Virus record (IMG/VR): IMGVR_UViG_3300020190_000228
Location: 1-32,437 of that record
Reading direction: 5' to 3' (one strand)
From: a virus
DNA: 32,437 nt
The notes under the pieces are model-generated. The model searched no databases, had not been told where the DNA came from, and saw nothing but the letters and a program-made list of their open reading frames with translations. A program made the position numbers and the translations under genes. The number at the start of each line of letters is the position of its first letter. Position 1 is the stretch's first letter. Positions 13,499 to 21,352 of this stretch are shown piece by piece.

Positions 13499-13731
13499 TG
13501 ATCGTGGCCGCCTTGAATGAGCGCGGCCACGCCCGCCTGCTGTGCCTGGACTGCTCCCCCGCTGAGGGGGGCGTCCGGGTGGGGCGGCTTGTGGCTGAGG
13601 TTGACCTAGAAGCCGCGAGCTATGCGGGCTTCCGGGTCACAGATACCGAAACAAAAGAACCTGTCACGGTGCATCTGCCGGAGCCTCTGGAGGCCGGGAT
13701 GTATCGGGATTTTTACGTAGGAGTTGATTAA
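13498..13731 (+). CDS. Small hypothetical protein between tail tube and chaperone genes (77 aa)
   Basis: ATG13498 overlaps the last base of the tail tube stop, so translation is probably coupled; I see no strong ribosome site. The product is beta-rich (ARLLCLDCSPA; VRVGRLVAEVDLEA; EPVTVHLPEPLEAGMYRDFYVGV) with a CLDC pair. No family is recognised. It may be a minor tail or assembly protein. Confidence 0.6.
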   Translation: MIVAALNERGHARLLCLDCSPAEGGVRVGRLVAEVDLEAASYAGFRVTDTETKEPVTVHLPEPLEAGMYRDFYVGVD

Positions 13732-13732
13732 C

Positions 13733-14092
13733 TTGCCGCTCAAGCTCAAGAACAGTGCCGCCCTCGCCCCCAAAACCTCGGAGACGGTAGAGGCCGTGGG
13801 TATCGTCATTCCCGTACACCCCTACCTGACGACGGCAGAGAAATTGACGTTTGCGAGCTTGGAGGACGACCCCCGCTCGCCCCTCTTTGTGCTGCGGGCG
13901 TTCAGCATCTTTACCCAGTGGCGCTGCGAGCCAGTGGACCATGTGGCGTTTGAAGACCTCGCCGGGGCGAATCTGGAAGAAGACGAGATTGGGGCAATCG
14001 CCCAGGCCGTCTCCCGCCTGTTCGCTGCTACCCGCGAAAATGCACCGGAAGGCGGGCAAGAGGGAAAGCCGGAGAAGAAGACCAAGAGCTAG
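13733..14092 (+). CDS. Tail assembly chaperone, short form (lambda gpG-like)
   Basis: This 119-residue protein is made in the zero frame. TTG13733 fits AGGAG (13719-13723) at nine bases; TTG13724 is too close to it. The sequence is alpha-beta (VGIVIPVHPYLTTAEKLTFA; PLFVLRAFSIFTQWRCEP; NLEEDEIGAIAQAVSRLFAATREN) with a Lys/Gly/Glu-rich tail. A GGGAAAG slippery site at 14062-14068 allows a longer -1 product. In lambda, gpG and gpGT bind the tape measure and recruit tube subunits; the same job is inferred here. Confidence 0.8.
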   Translation: MPLKLKNSAALAPKTSETVEAVGIVIPVHPYLTTAEKLTFASLEDDPRSPLFVLRAFSIFTQWRCEPVDHVAFEDLAGANLEEDEIGAIAQAVSRLFAATRENAPEGGQEGKPEKKTKS

Positions 14093-14445
14093 ACCTCCTG
14101 ACCGTTACGGCCCTGCTGTGCGCCAACTACCCCGCCGTAGACCCTGAACGCATCCCCTACATGCCCTGGCCGATTGTGTCGGGTTTGCTGGCCCGGTTGG
14201 ACATGATTGAGTTCAGGCGGCACGCGCACACCGCGCTCTTGGCGCATGTGGTGGTCGCCTCAATGGGCGGCGCGAAGAATGGCAAGCTCACTGACTATCT
14301 GCTGTCCTTTGCTCAGCTTGAGATGGGCAGCGGGCAGAGCTGGAAGGCAAGCTTCCTCGACAGCGCGGCGGCTGAGACTGATCTGCGGCTCGCGGTGCGG
14401 TGCGGCTACGTTTCGCAGCACGTGTTTGACTGTTTGACGACCTAG
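13733..14445 (+). CDS. Tail assembly chaperone, -1 frameshift long form (lambda gpGT-like)
   Basis: After -1 slippage at G-GGA-AAG (14062-14068), reading continues from 14068 in the other frame to the stop at 14443-14445. This gives a 237-residue fusion: 112 residues of the short form plus 125 new ones. The new part begins AGEEDQELDLLTVTALL and continues helical (YMPWPIVSGLLARLDMIEF; HTALLAHVVVASMGG). The downstream part has no good ribosome site or convincing start of its own before ATG14161, and protein-like sequence extends upstream of that ATG to the slip site. That supports the fusion. Confidence 0.8.
14062..14068 (+). promoter_or_regulatory. Programmed -1 ribosomal frameshift site GGGAAAG
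   Basis: The heptamer lies in frame as G-GGA-AAG relative to the short chaperone and is identical to the slippery site of lambda G/T. The zero frame ends 22 bases later (TAG 14090-14092). The -1 frame is open across it to 14445. Confidence 0.85.
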
Positions 14446-14467
14446 AAAAGCCCGCGCTGAGGCGGGC
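14446..14467 (-). terminator. Terminator-like hairpin in minus orientation
   Basis: GCCCGC (14450-14455) and GCGGGC (14462-14467) form a perfect stem, with AAAA just before it on the plus strand. Read on the minus strand this is stem plus TTTT, so it would stop antisense transcription. On the plus strand it has no T-run. Confidence 0.5.
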
Positions 14468-14527
14468 CGGGTCGGGAGAGAAGAAATGGGGGGACGGTAA
14501 GGGGTAGGGCAGTGTAGGTTTGGGGGC

Positions 14528-15001
14528 ATGAAGAAAAAGCGTCGGGTGCCCTGGTGGGTATGGCTAATCGGCGGACTGATCGTGTTGGCGGCGATTACGC
14601 CCCGCTCTGCCGAGACTCAAGCTGAGTCCCCCTCACAGGTTGAAGAAGCCCCACCCCAGCCCGCTACCGATGAAGCTCTGGCCGCCGACATCGCCGCTCT
14701 AATACGGGGTGAAGGATTGGACTGCACTCCTGTTGAGAATGGGCGTTCCTGTGGGGGCGAGAGCGCCCGCGCCAGCAGCGTTTCTCTCTCCGAGAAAGAG
14801 GGGCATCAAACGTTACTCCTGAGCGGCATTCAGTTTGACCCCGCCGCTTTGGGGCCGAACACGGGCAATCTCTCTGTGCGGCATCGCTTGATTGCGGGCG
14901 GTCCCCTTGAGGGCTACTACGTCCAGCAGATCGGCACCAACAGCGGTGATGTGCAACTCAATATTCGCAATAAAGCCGCCTATGAGTGGTTTGAAAACTA
15001 G
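14528..15001 (+). CDS. Membrane-anchored exported protein, moron-like
   Basis: ATG14528 opens 157 residues. The basic start MKKKRR is followed by one hydrophobic segment (about residues 8-24, PWWVWLIGGLIVLAAIT), then a Glu/Pro-rich linker and an outer domain with two Cys (GLDCTPVENGRSCGG) that could form a disulfide. No lipobox is seen. The gene sits between tail chaperone and tape measure, where virion genes normally run on unbroken. It has a hairpin on each side, and its codons are less GC-biased than its neighbours. This is moron architecture. Superinfection exclusion or altered host surface are family-style guesses without direct evidence. No clear promoter is visible at 14468-14527. Confidence 0.7.
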   Translation: MKKKRRVPWWVWLIGGLIVLAAITPRSAETQAESPSQVEEAPPQPATDEALAADIAALIRGEGLDCTPVENGRSCGGESARASSVSLSEKEGHQTLLLSGIQFDPAALGPNTGNLSVRHRLIAGGPLEGYYVQQIGTNSGDVQLNIRNKAAYEWFEN

Positions 15002-15006
15002 CTAAC

Positions 15007-15050
15007 GCCCCACTGGGGCACCGGGCCAGCCATCGCGCTGGCCCTTTTTT
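15007..15050 (+). terminator. Strong intrinsic terminator with tandem hairpin
   Basis: GGGCCAGC (15023-15030) and GCTGGCCC (15037-15044) form a perfect 8-bp stem followed by six Ts. A smaller hairpin GCCCC-ACT-GGGGC lies just before it (15007-15019). It closes the moron-like gene. Confidence 0.9.
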
Positions 15051-15076
15051 GTTGTGCCCCTGGAAGGAGGCGACAC

Positions 15077-18000
15077 ATGACGATGGCCGATAGCGGGGTG
15101 CTGGACACCCTGGTAGTCAAGCTCCGGGCGGAACTCGACACCCTGCGGAACAACCTCAAGGAAGCCCAGCAGGAAACCGCGAGAGCGGGCGAGGCGGCGG
15201 GGCAAGCCTTCGGGCGGTCCTTTGGGGGTGCGAGTGGCGGCGGGATTGGCGGCTCGGTAGACGCCCAGAAAGGCAAGCTCACCAATGACGCCCAGCAATC
15301 GGGCACGGCGGCGGGCCGCGCCTTCGGTGCCGCTTTCCGCGTGCAGATCAGCGAGGCCGCGCAGGAATCAAGCAAGGTGCTTGCCGGGGTACTCGCCACG
15401 GTGGGCGCGGCGGCGGTCACGGCGGGCACGGGCCTCGTCAAGCTGGCGGGGGAAGCGGAGCAGGCGCAGGTCGCCTTTACCACCCTGCTGGGAAGTGCAG
15501 AGAAAGCGCAGGCGTTCCTCGCTGAGCTGCGGGACTTCGCCGCCCGCACGCCCTTTGAGATGGCCGGGCTACAGGATTCCTCCCGGAAGCTGCTGGCCTT
15601 CGGATTCACCGCCCAGCAGATCATCCCCATGCTCACGGCGGTGGGGGACGCGGTAGGCAGCCTGGGCGGGAGCGCCGAGGTCATGGACCGCGTGGTGTAC
15701 GCGCTGGGGCAGATGCAGGCCAAAGGCAAAGTTTCCGCTGAGGAAATGATGCAATTGGCCGAGACGGGCATCCCCGTGTGGAAGATGCTGGCCGACGAAA
15801 TCGGCGTCAGCATCCCCGAGGCCATGAAGATGGCCGAGAAGGGCGCGATCTCGGCGGGTCAGGCCATCCCCGCGATTCTGGAAGGAATGCAGAAGAAGTT
15901 CGGCGGAGGCATGGCCGAACAATCGCAGACCCTGCTGGGCATGTGGTCCACCACGATGGACAACCTCAAAACCGCTGGTGTACAGGCGGGCGAGGCCATC
16001 ACGGAGGCGCTGAACCTCAAGGAAGTCCTGGGCGGCGTCAATGACGCGCTGGGGCGACTCCCCGCCATGCTGGACGGGCTGGACCTCAAGCAGTGGGCGC
16101 AGGACAACGCCACGGCCCTCACCGCCCTCGGCGGGGCCATCACTGCCGCCCTCATCCCCGCTGCCGTGGCAGGCGCAACCGCCCTCGCGGGCTTTATTGC
16201 GCCCCTCCTTCCCTTCATGGCGGCAGGCGCGGCCATCGCGCTCACCCTCCGGGCAATGGGCGTGGGCATGGACGATGTGCGCCGGGGCTTCGAGCAGGCG
16301 AAACAGGCCCTCGCCCCCTTTGTGGAGGCCATGAGCGTGGCAGGCCGGGAGGCCCAGACCCGCCTTACTCCCATCCTCCGCACGGTGGGAGAGGGGGCGC
16401 GGGCAGGCTTTGAGGCGGTGCGGGACGTGGTGGAGCGGGTGTTCATGCCCGCCCTTGCCAGCCTCGCCCCCTACGCCCGGCAGATTGGGGCGCAACTGGG
16501 GCCGCTGTTCAGCAACATGGCCGACGCCATCCGCGCCGCCTTTGAACTGGCACGGGACGCCGTGCAAACCATCTTCATTCCGGCTTTTGAGAAGGTGTGG
16601 CCCGTCATTCAGCCCATCCTTGCCACACTGCTCAAGGGGATTGAGGCGACCCTGGCCCTGATCTCCGGCGCATGGCGCACTGTGACCCAGGTACTCACCG
16701 GGGACTGGGCGGGCGCATGGCAGACGATTGTGGACAGCGTGGCCGGGTTCGGCGTGCGAATCGAGGCCGCTCTAGACGCGCTCGCGCCCAAGCTGGGGGA
16801 GGCCGGGAAGAAGCTCGGCACCTACATCTGGAACGGGCTACAGGGCAGCTTTGACGGGTTGCAAGCGCTCTTTCTGGATGCCATCGCCAACGCGATTGAG
16901 GCGCTGAAGGAGCAGTTGCCCGGTTTCTTCCAGGGCATTGCTGGGAGCCTTGTGGGAGGGGCACGGGCCGGGGCAGCCCGTAATCGGGCGGAATCGCAGA
17001 CCAGTATCAACACTGCCGCCAACGTGGACTTCACCCCCAGTCCCCCACGGGGCACTCCCACGAATGGTTTCACGGCCAGCAAGGGGCAGGCTATCCGCGC
17101 CGCCGCGCAACTGCTGGGGATTGACCCCAATGACCTCGCCGCCGTCATCTCCTTTGAGACGGGCGGGACGTTCCGGCAGGACATTCGCAACCCGACGAGC
17201 AGCGCCACAGGACTGATTCAGTTCATGGAAGCGACCGCCAAGCAGCTCGGTACATCCACCGCTGAGCTTGCCCGGATGAGCTTTGAAGAGCAGATGAAGT
17301 ATGTGGTGAAGTACCTCCAGGGGCGGGGCATCACCAACGGCAGCACGCTGGGGGACATTTACAGTGCTGTGGCCGGATGGGGTTATCGTCGGGGCACAGA
17401 AGCCTACCGGCTCAATCAGGTATGGGACGCCAATAAGGACGGCTTCATCGCCAAAGGCGAGGCAGTCACGGCGGGACCGTTTCAGGCGCATCGCCGCAAC
17501 TACTTCCCCGATCAGGGGGGGACGCTGGCTTACGCCAACGCCAGGATTCCCTACCCGACCAATGCCCCGAGTGCAACCAACACGCCCGCCCAGACGGGTT
17601 ACAACTATCAGGCCCTCTTCAACAGCGCCAACGCCGCCGCGCCCACCGCTGAGGAGCAGAAAAAGTACAACCTCACCCTTGCCGACTGGAACAAGCACAA
17701 GGCGCAGGCCATCAAGCTGGAGCAGTTGCACGCAGAAGCCATCGCTAAAGGCGACGATGCCGCCCGCCTGAGCATTGAAGCCCGCATGAGGGCATGGGCC
17801 AAAGAGGACAAGGCCAAGCTCGCCTCCCTCCAGTTTGCCCGTGAGGTCTACGCCCGTGAGCGGGCAGAAGCCGCCAAAAACGATCAACCCGCCCGCACTC
17901 AGGCCGAAATCCGCGCCCAGGAACAGCTAGAAAAAGCCCTCCGCAACACCTCCCGCGCCCGCCTGGAACAGCTCGCAGGCGGCACCGTGGGAGAGAACGG

Positions 18001-21000
18001 GCTGACCCTCGAAAAGTGGAAGGCCGCCCGCACCGAGATTGAACGCCGGGACCGGGCCGCTGAGCAATCCCGCGCCAAAGACAAGGCCGAAGACGAGAAG
18101 GCCGCAAAAGAGGCCGAGGCCCGCGCCAAAGAAGCTGCCCAGCGCCGCGCCCGCGTGGCAGAGGAGGCCCGGCAGGGCAGCATCACCCTCGCCAAGCAGG
18201 AAGCCGAGCGCCTGGAACAGATGCGCGACAACGATCTCCGCAAGGCCGGGGACAGCGCGAAGAAGCGCCGTGAAGTGGAACTCCGGTATGCCAATGACAT
18301 TTACCTCGCCAAGAAGGCGATTGCCGAGCGGGAATATGCCGACGCCATGCGGGATGCAGCGAACGGCCCCGCACAGAACCGGGCGAATGCGGAGAAGATC
18401 GCCAAGCAAGCCCTAGACGCCGCACTCGGGAAAGCCGAGGCAGAGAAGAACACCCGCCTGACTGCCGCCCGGAAGGCAGAAGAAGCGGAAGATAAGGCCG
18501 CGAAGGACCGCGCCGCCGCCCGCGAGAAAGAACAGGCCCAACTGCGGGCCAGAATCGCAGATGAACGCCGCAAGCTCACCGAAAGCGCCGCCCGTCAGGA
18601 GTTGGAGCGGACGCAGGAGCTGAACAAGCAAGAGTTGGCCGCGTTCAAGGGCACCGGGACCGAGCGGCTGGCCCTCATCCGCCGTCAAGCGGAAGACGAG
18701 TATCAGGCACGCCTCGCCGTGGCCCGTGCTACCCGTGACCGCCTGCTGCGGGAGAGCGCCAATCAGGGCGGGTCGAATCAGGCTGAGCGTGATCGGCAGA
18801 TCAGGGCCAATTTCACCCAAGCTGGCCTCACCGCCCAGGGCCAACGGGACGCCGCCATCGCCCAGGCGCAGGAGCAACAAGCCGAGACGGTGCGGAAGCT
18901 GCGGGGCGAATATTCCAAACTGGCCGAATCCATCCGCGAGCAAGTAGCCGCTGGCGAGTTCGGAGCCGATCAGCAGCAGGAGGCCACGCGCCTTTTCAAC
19001 CTGTTGGGGCAGGCCGCCGCCGCTGCGGGCCTGACCACCAATGAACACATGGAACTGGCCCGCAAATCCGTCTGGGGCCTCATCACCACCGGAGCGGACC
19101 TGTCCACCACCCTGAACCTCATCGCCTCCGGTGTGGCGCGGGTGGGGGAGAACGGTGAACTGCTGTATGCCACCGACGATGAGTTGCGCGGTATCGGGGT
19201 AGCGGCTGAGGACACCGCTGAGGACTTCTTCGACCTCCAGAACGCCATAGACGGCGTGGGCCTGCTCAGCCGGGACGAGCTGGGCACGCTGATCGAACAG
19301 GCGGGACTCGCAGAGGACGCGGCAGAGGCGCTGTGGGCCGCCTGGAACCGCATTAACGAGGGTCTGACGGGTGGCCCGATTGAACTGGGGGACAACCTCG
19401 CGGGGCGGGGTATCCAGAATGAGCCGGACGCCTTCGACCCGGCCACCGGGAACATGGCGGAAGGGGAAGCGGAAAGCCTCGCCCGTGCGTTCTGGGGGCA
19501 GTCCATCGAGGAACTGAGGGCCGTCTTCGCGTCTCTGTCACAGAAAGACACCCCGCTGGGGAACCTGTTGCAGGGCGCGATCAAAGCGCAAGAACTCCTC
19601 TCCCGGCTGGAGATCGCCGCTGACCCGGTAGAAATCCAGGGCATCACGGCAGAGATAGCCGAGTTCATGGCCTCCGATATGGGCAAGGCGCTCCCGCCCA
19701 CGATCAGCGGGGCGCTGGAAGCGGGCGTGAAGGACGCCGACAGCTACCGGGAGATTCTGGCGAGCGCGACCGCCGAGGGCATCACGGACGGATTCAACCG
19801 GGCGGCAGACGCGGGGACCGGGCCGCAAAACCGCTTTGCCGAGTTCTCCGAGACGCTGTGGGGCATGGGGGACGCCCTGAAAGACCCCGTGACCCTGGAA
19901 GCCGTGACGGGGGAACTGGAGAAAGCGCGGCAGGCCGGGGAACTGACCACGGCTGAACTGACCCTGCTCAAGCAGATCATTGACAGCATCAACGGGACGC
20001 CAATTGAGATCGGTCTGACCGACGATGAGCGCCGCTTTGAGGAGGTCAGCGAGCGGGCCAACCGCATCGTGGCGGATTTCGAGGCGGGGGCGATCTCCGC
20101 TGAGGAGTTCGCCTCACAACTCGGCCCCGTCACCGCCCAGATGGAACGCATGGCGGCGATGGCCGAGGCGCAGGGCAAGCATGATCTGGCTGCCCTGTAC
20201 CGGGACATTGCGGTGGGGCTGCGGAACATGATTCCGCCTCTCGCTCAGGCGGCAGAGGAAGTCACCACGCTGGGGCAAGGGCTGGACGATCTAGGGCGGG
20301 GCTTTGCCGCCGTGCTGGACGCCTTCGGTCTGAGCGAGTGGGGCAAACTGAGCAGCGCCGCCGCTGGCCTGTTCAAGACCTTTGAGCAGGGCCGCACGGC
20401 GCTCTCTGCCATTGGCCCGGCCTTCTCCAAGTCCTTCGGTGCGGGCCTCTCCGCTGTGGGCGCTTTTCTCGGCGTGGTCGCCTCCGGCATCAACCTCGTG
20501 GGCCAGATCGGGGACGCCATTCTCAACCTCTCTCCGGCGTTCCGGGCCTGGAAGAAGAACCTGCTGGAAGTGGCCGAGCTCCAGGGCAAGGCGGCCAGCA
20601 TGAATGGCGGTCTGCTGGGCAACCCCTATGCCGCCGCGCTGAAGGAGGACGCGGCCAAACGGGAGAGCCTCGCCAACGCCGGATTCTGGAAGCGGGCATG
20701 GTGGGCGATCTCGGGTAGCGCTCCCAAGGTCATGGAGGAGGGGGCGGCGCGGCTCAAGTCGCAGGCCGCCGAAATCTTCGCAGACCTCGGGCAGACCATC
20801 TCCAACACGCTGGAAAACAGCCTTATGGACGCCTTCCTCAAGGCGGACTTCTCCGGCGTGGAAGAGGCGATGAAGAAGGCCCTGGACCAATTCGTCGTCA
20901 AGGCGGCGATTGAGGCGGTCATCAAGAAGTCTCAGCTCCAGCAGCTCGTCGAAGCCTACGCGGATGAGGCAGCCCGTGGGGGCGACACCTCCGATGAACT

Positions 21001-21337
21001 GGCCCGGCTGCGGCAGGGCATGAGCGCCGTGTCTCAGACGTTTCAGGCCCTCGCGCCCGGCCTGCCCGGCTACGGGAGTGGGGCCGAAACGGGCATCGGC
21101 GGGGGGCAATCCGGCTCCCTCGTCGGGGCCGCCCCCATGCCCCAGCTCGGTATTCCCCGCATCGAGGTCACGCTGCCCGAGTCGCTGACCCGCCCGCTGG
21201 GAGAGTTTGCGACCGCCGTGCCCGTGTTCGCGGAAGGCAGCGCGACCCTGCTCCGGGCGGCGCGGCTGATCGAACAGACATTCGGGCGCGGCACCGGACA
21301 ACCCCCGGCCCTCTCGGGCATGGGGAGCCTCGTCTAA
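15077..21337 (+). CDS. Tape measure protein with embedded muralytic domain
   Basis: This protein sets tail length and travels with the DNA during infection. ATG15077 follows AAGGAGG (15063-15069). It has 2086 residues; at the usual ~0.15 nm per residue this means a tail of about 300 nm. Residues ~123-300 resemble the TP901-type core (FTTLLGSAEKAQAFLAELRD, FAARTPFEM, GMWSTTMDNLK). Hydrophobic segments lie at ~345-400 and ~1775-1820. Residues ~665-815 form a lysozyme-like transglycosylase domain with likely catalytic Glu694 (ISFETGG) and SSATGLIQFMEATAKQLG. It includes a canonical EF-hand loop DANKDGFIAKGE (784-795). Residues ~860-1310 are Ala/Lys/Glu-rich coiled coil. The enzyme domain probably cuts peptidoglycan at DNA entry. 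Confidence 0.92.
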   Translation: MTMADSGVLDTLVVKLRAELDTLRNNLKEAQQETARAGEAAGQAFGRSFGGASGGGIGGSVDAQKGKLTNDAQQSGTAAGRAFGAAFRVQISEAAQESSKVLAGVLATVGAAAVTAGTGLVKLAGEAEQAQVAFTTLLGSAEKAQAFLAELRDFAARTPFEMAGLQDSSRKLLAFGFTAQQIIPMLTAVGDAVGSLGGSAEVMDRVVYALGQMQAKGKVSAEEMMQLAETGIPVWKMLADEIGVSIPEAMKMAEKGAISAGQAIPAILEGMQKKFGGGMAEQSQTLLGMWSTTMDNLKTAGVQAGEAITEALNLKEVLGGVNDALGRLPAMLDGLDLKQWAQDNATALTALGGAITAALIPAAVAGATALAGFIAPLLPFMAAGAAIALTLRAMGVGMDDVRRGFEQAKQALAPFVEAMSVAGREAQTRLTPILRTVGEGARAGFEAVRDVVERVFMPALASLAPYARQIGAQLGPLFSNMADAIRAAFELARDAVQTIFIPAFEKVWPVIQPILATLLKGIEATLALISGAWRTVTQVLTGDWAGAWQTIVDSVAGFGVRIEAALDALAPKLGEAGKKLGTYIWNGLQGSFDGLQALFLDAIANAIEALKEQLPGFFQGIAGSLVGGARAGAARNRAESQTSINTAANVDFTPSPPRGTPTNGFTASKGQAIRAAAQLLGIDPNDLAAVISFETGGTFRQDIRNPTSSATGLIQFMEATAKQLGTSTAELARMSFEEQMKYVVKYLQGRGITNGSTLGDIYSAVAGWGYRRGTEAYRLNQVWDANKDGFIAKGEAVTAGPFQAHRRNYFPDQGGTLAYANARIPYPTNAPSATNTPAQTGYNYQALFNSANAAAPTAEEQKKYNLTLADWNKHKAQAIKLEQLHAEAIAKGDDAARLSIEARMRAWAKEDKAKLASLQFAREVYARERAEAAKNDQPARTQAEIRAQEQLEKALRNTSRARLEQLAGGTVGENGLTLEKWKAARTEIERRDRAAEQSRAKDKAEDEKAAKEAEARAKEAAQRRARVAEEARQGSITLAKQEAERLEQMRDNDLRKAGDSAKKRREVELRYANDIYLAKKAIAEREYADAMRDAANGPAQNRANAEKIAKQALDAALGKAEAEKNTRLTAARKAEEAEDKAAKDRAAAREKEQAQLRARIADERRKLTESAARQELERTQELNKQELAAFKGTGTERLALIRRQAEDEYQARLAVARATRDRLLRESANQGGSNQAERDRQIRANFTQAGLTAQGQRDAAIAQAQEQQAETVRKLRGEYSKLAESIREQVAAGEFGADQQQEATRLFNLLGQAAAAAGLTTNEHMELARKSVWGLITTGADLSTTLNLIASGVARVGENGELLYATDDELRGIGVAAEDTAEDFFDLQNAIDGVGLLSRDELGTLIEQAGLAEDAAEALWAAWNRINEGLTGGPIELGDNLAGRGIQNEPDAFDPATGNMAEGEAESLARAFWGQSIEELRAVFASLSQKDTPLGNLLQGAIKAQELLSRLEIAADPVEIQGITAEIAEFMASDMGKALPPTISGALEAGVKDADSYREILASATAEGITDGFNRAADAGTGPQNRFAEFSETLWGMGDALKDPVTLEAVTGELEKARQAGELTTAELTLLKQIIDSINGTPIEIGLTDDERRFEEVSERANRIVADFEAGAISAEEFASQLGPVTAQMERMAAMAEAQGKHDLAALYRDIAVGLRNMIPPLAQAAEEVTTLGQGLDDLGRGFAAVLDAFGLSEWGKLSSAAAGLFKTFEQGRTALSAIGPAFSKSFGAGLSAVGAFLGVVASGINLVGQIGDAILNLSPAFRAWKKNLLEVAELQGKAASMNGGLLGNPYAAALKEDAAKRESLANAGFWKRAWWAISGSAPKVMEEGAARLKSQAAEIFADLGQTISNTLENSLMDAFLKADFSGVEEAMKKALDQFVVKAAIEAVIKKSQLQQLVEAYADEAARGGDTSDELARLRQGMSAVSQTFQALAPGLPGYGSGAETGIGGGQSGSLVGAAPMPQLGIPRIEVTLPESLTRPLGEFATAVPVFAEGSATLLRAARLIEQTFGRGTGQPPALSGMGSLV
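19534..19544. repeat. Partial second copy of the TCTGTCACAGA palindrome
   Basis: TCTGTCACAGA is identical to the core of the palindrome at 1175-1191. It lies inside the tape measure gene. The flanks are only partly symmetrical, so it may be chance. Confidence 0.4.
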
Positions 21338-21352
21338 AGGAGGTGAGTTATT
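21337..21352 (+). promoter_or_regulatory. Perfect Shine-Dalgarno pointing to an ATT start codon
   Basis: AAGGAGGTGA at 21337-21346 is a full anti-16S match. The only codon at start distance in the open frame is ATT (21350-21352). The nearest normal start in frame, GTG21377, is about 30 bases away. Confidence 0.6.

Noticed and set aside
14161-14445. Independent gene starting at ATG14161
   Set aside because: Protein-like sequence continues upstream of this ATG in the same frame to the GGGAAAG site, and no good ribosome site precedes the ATG. The frameshift product explains it better.
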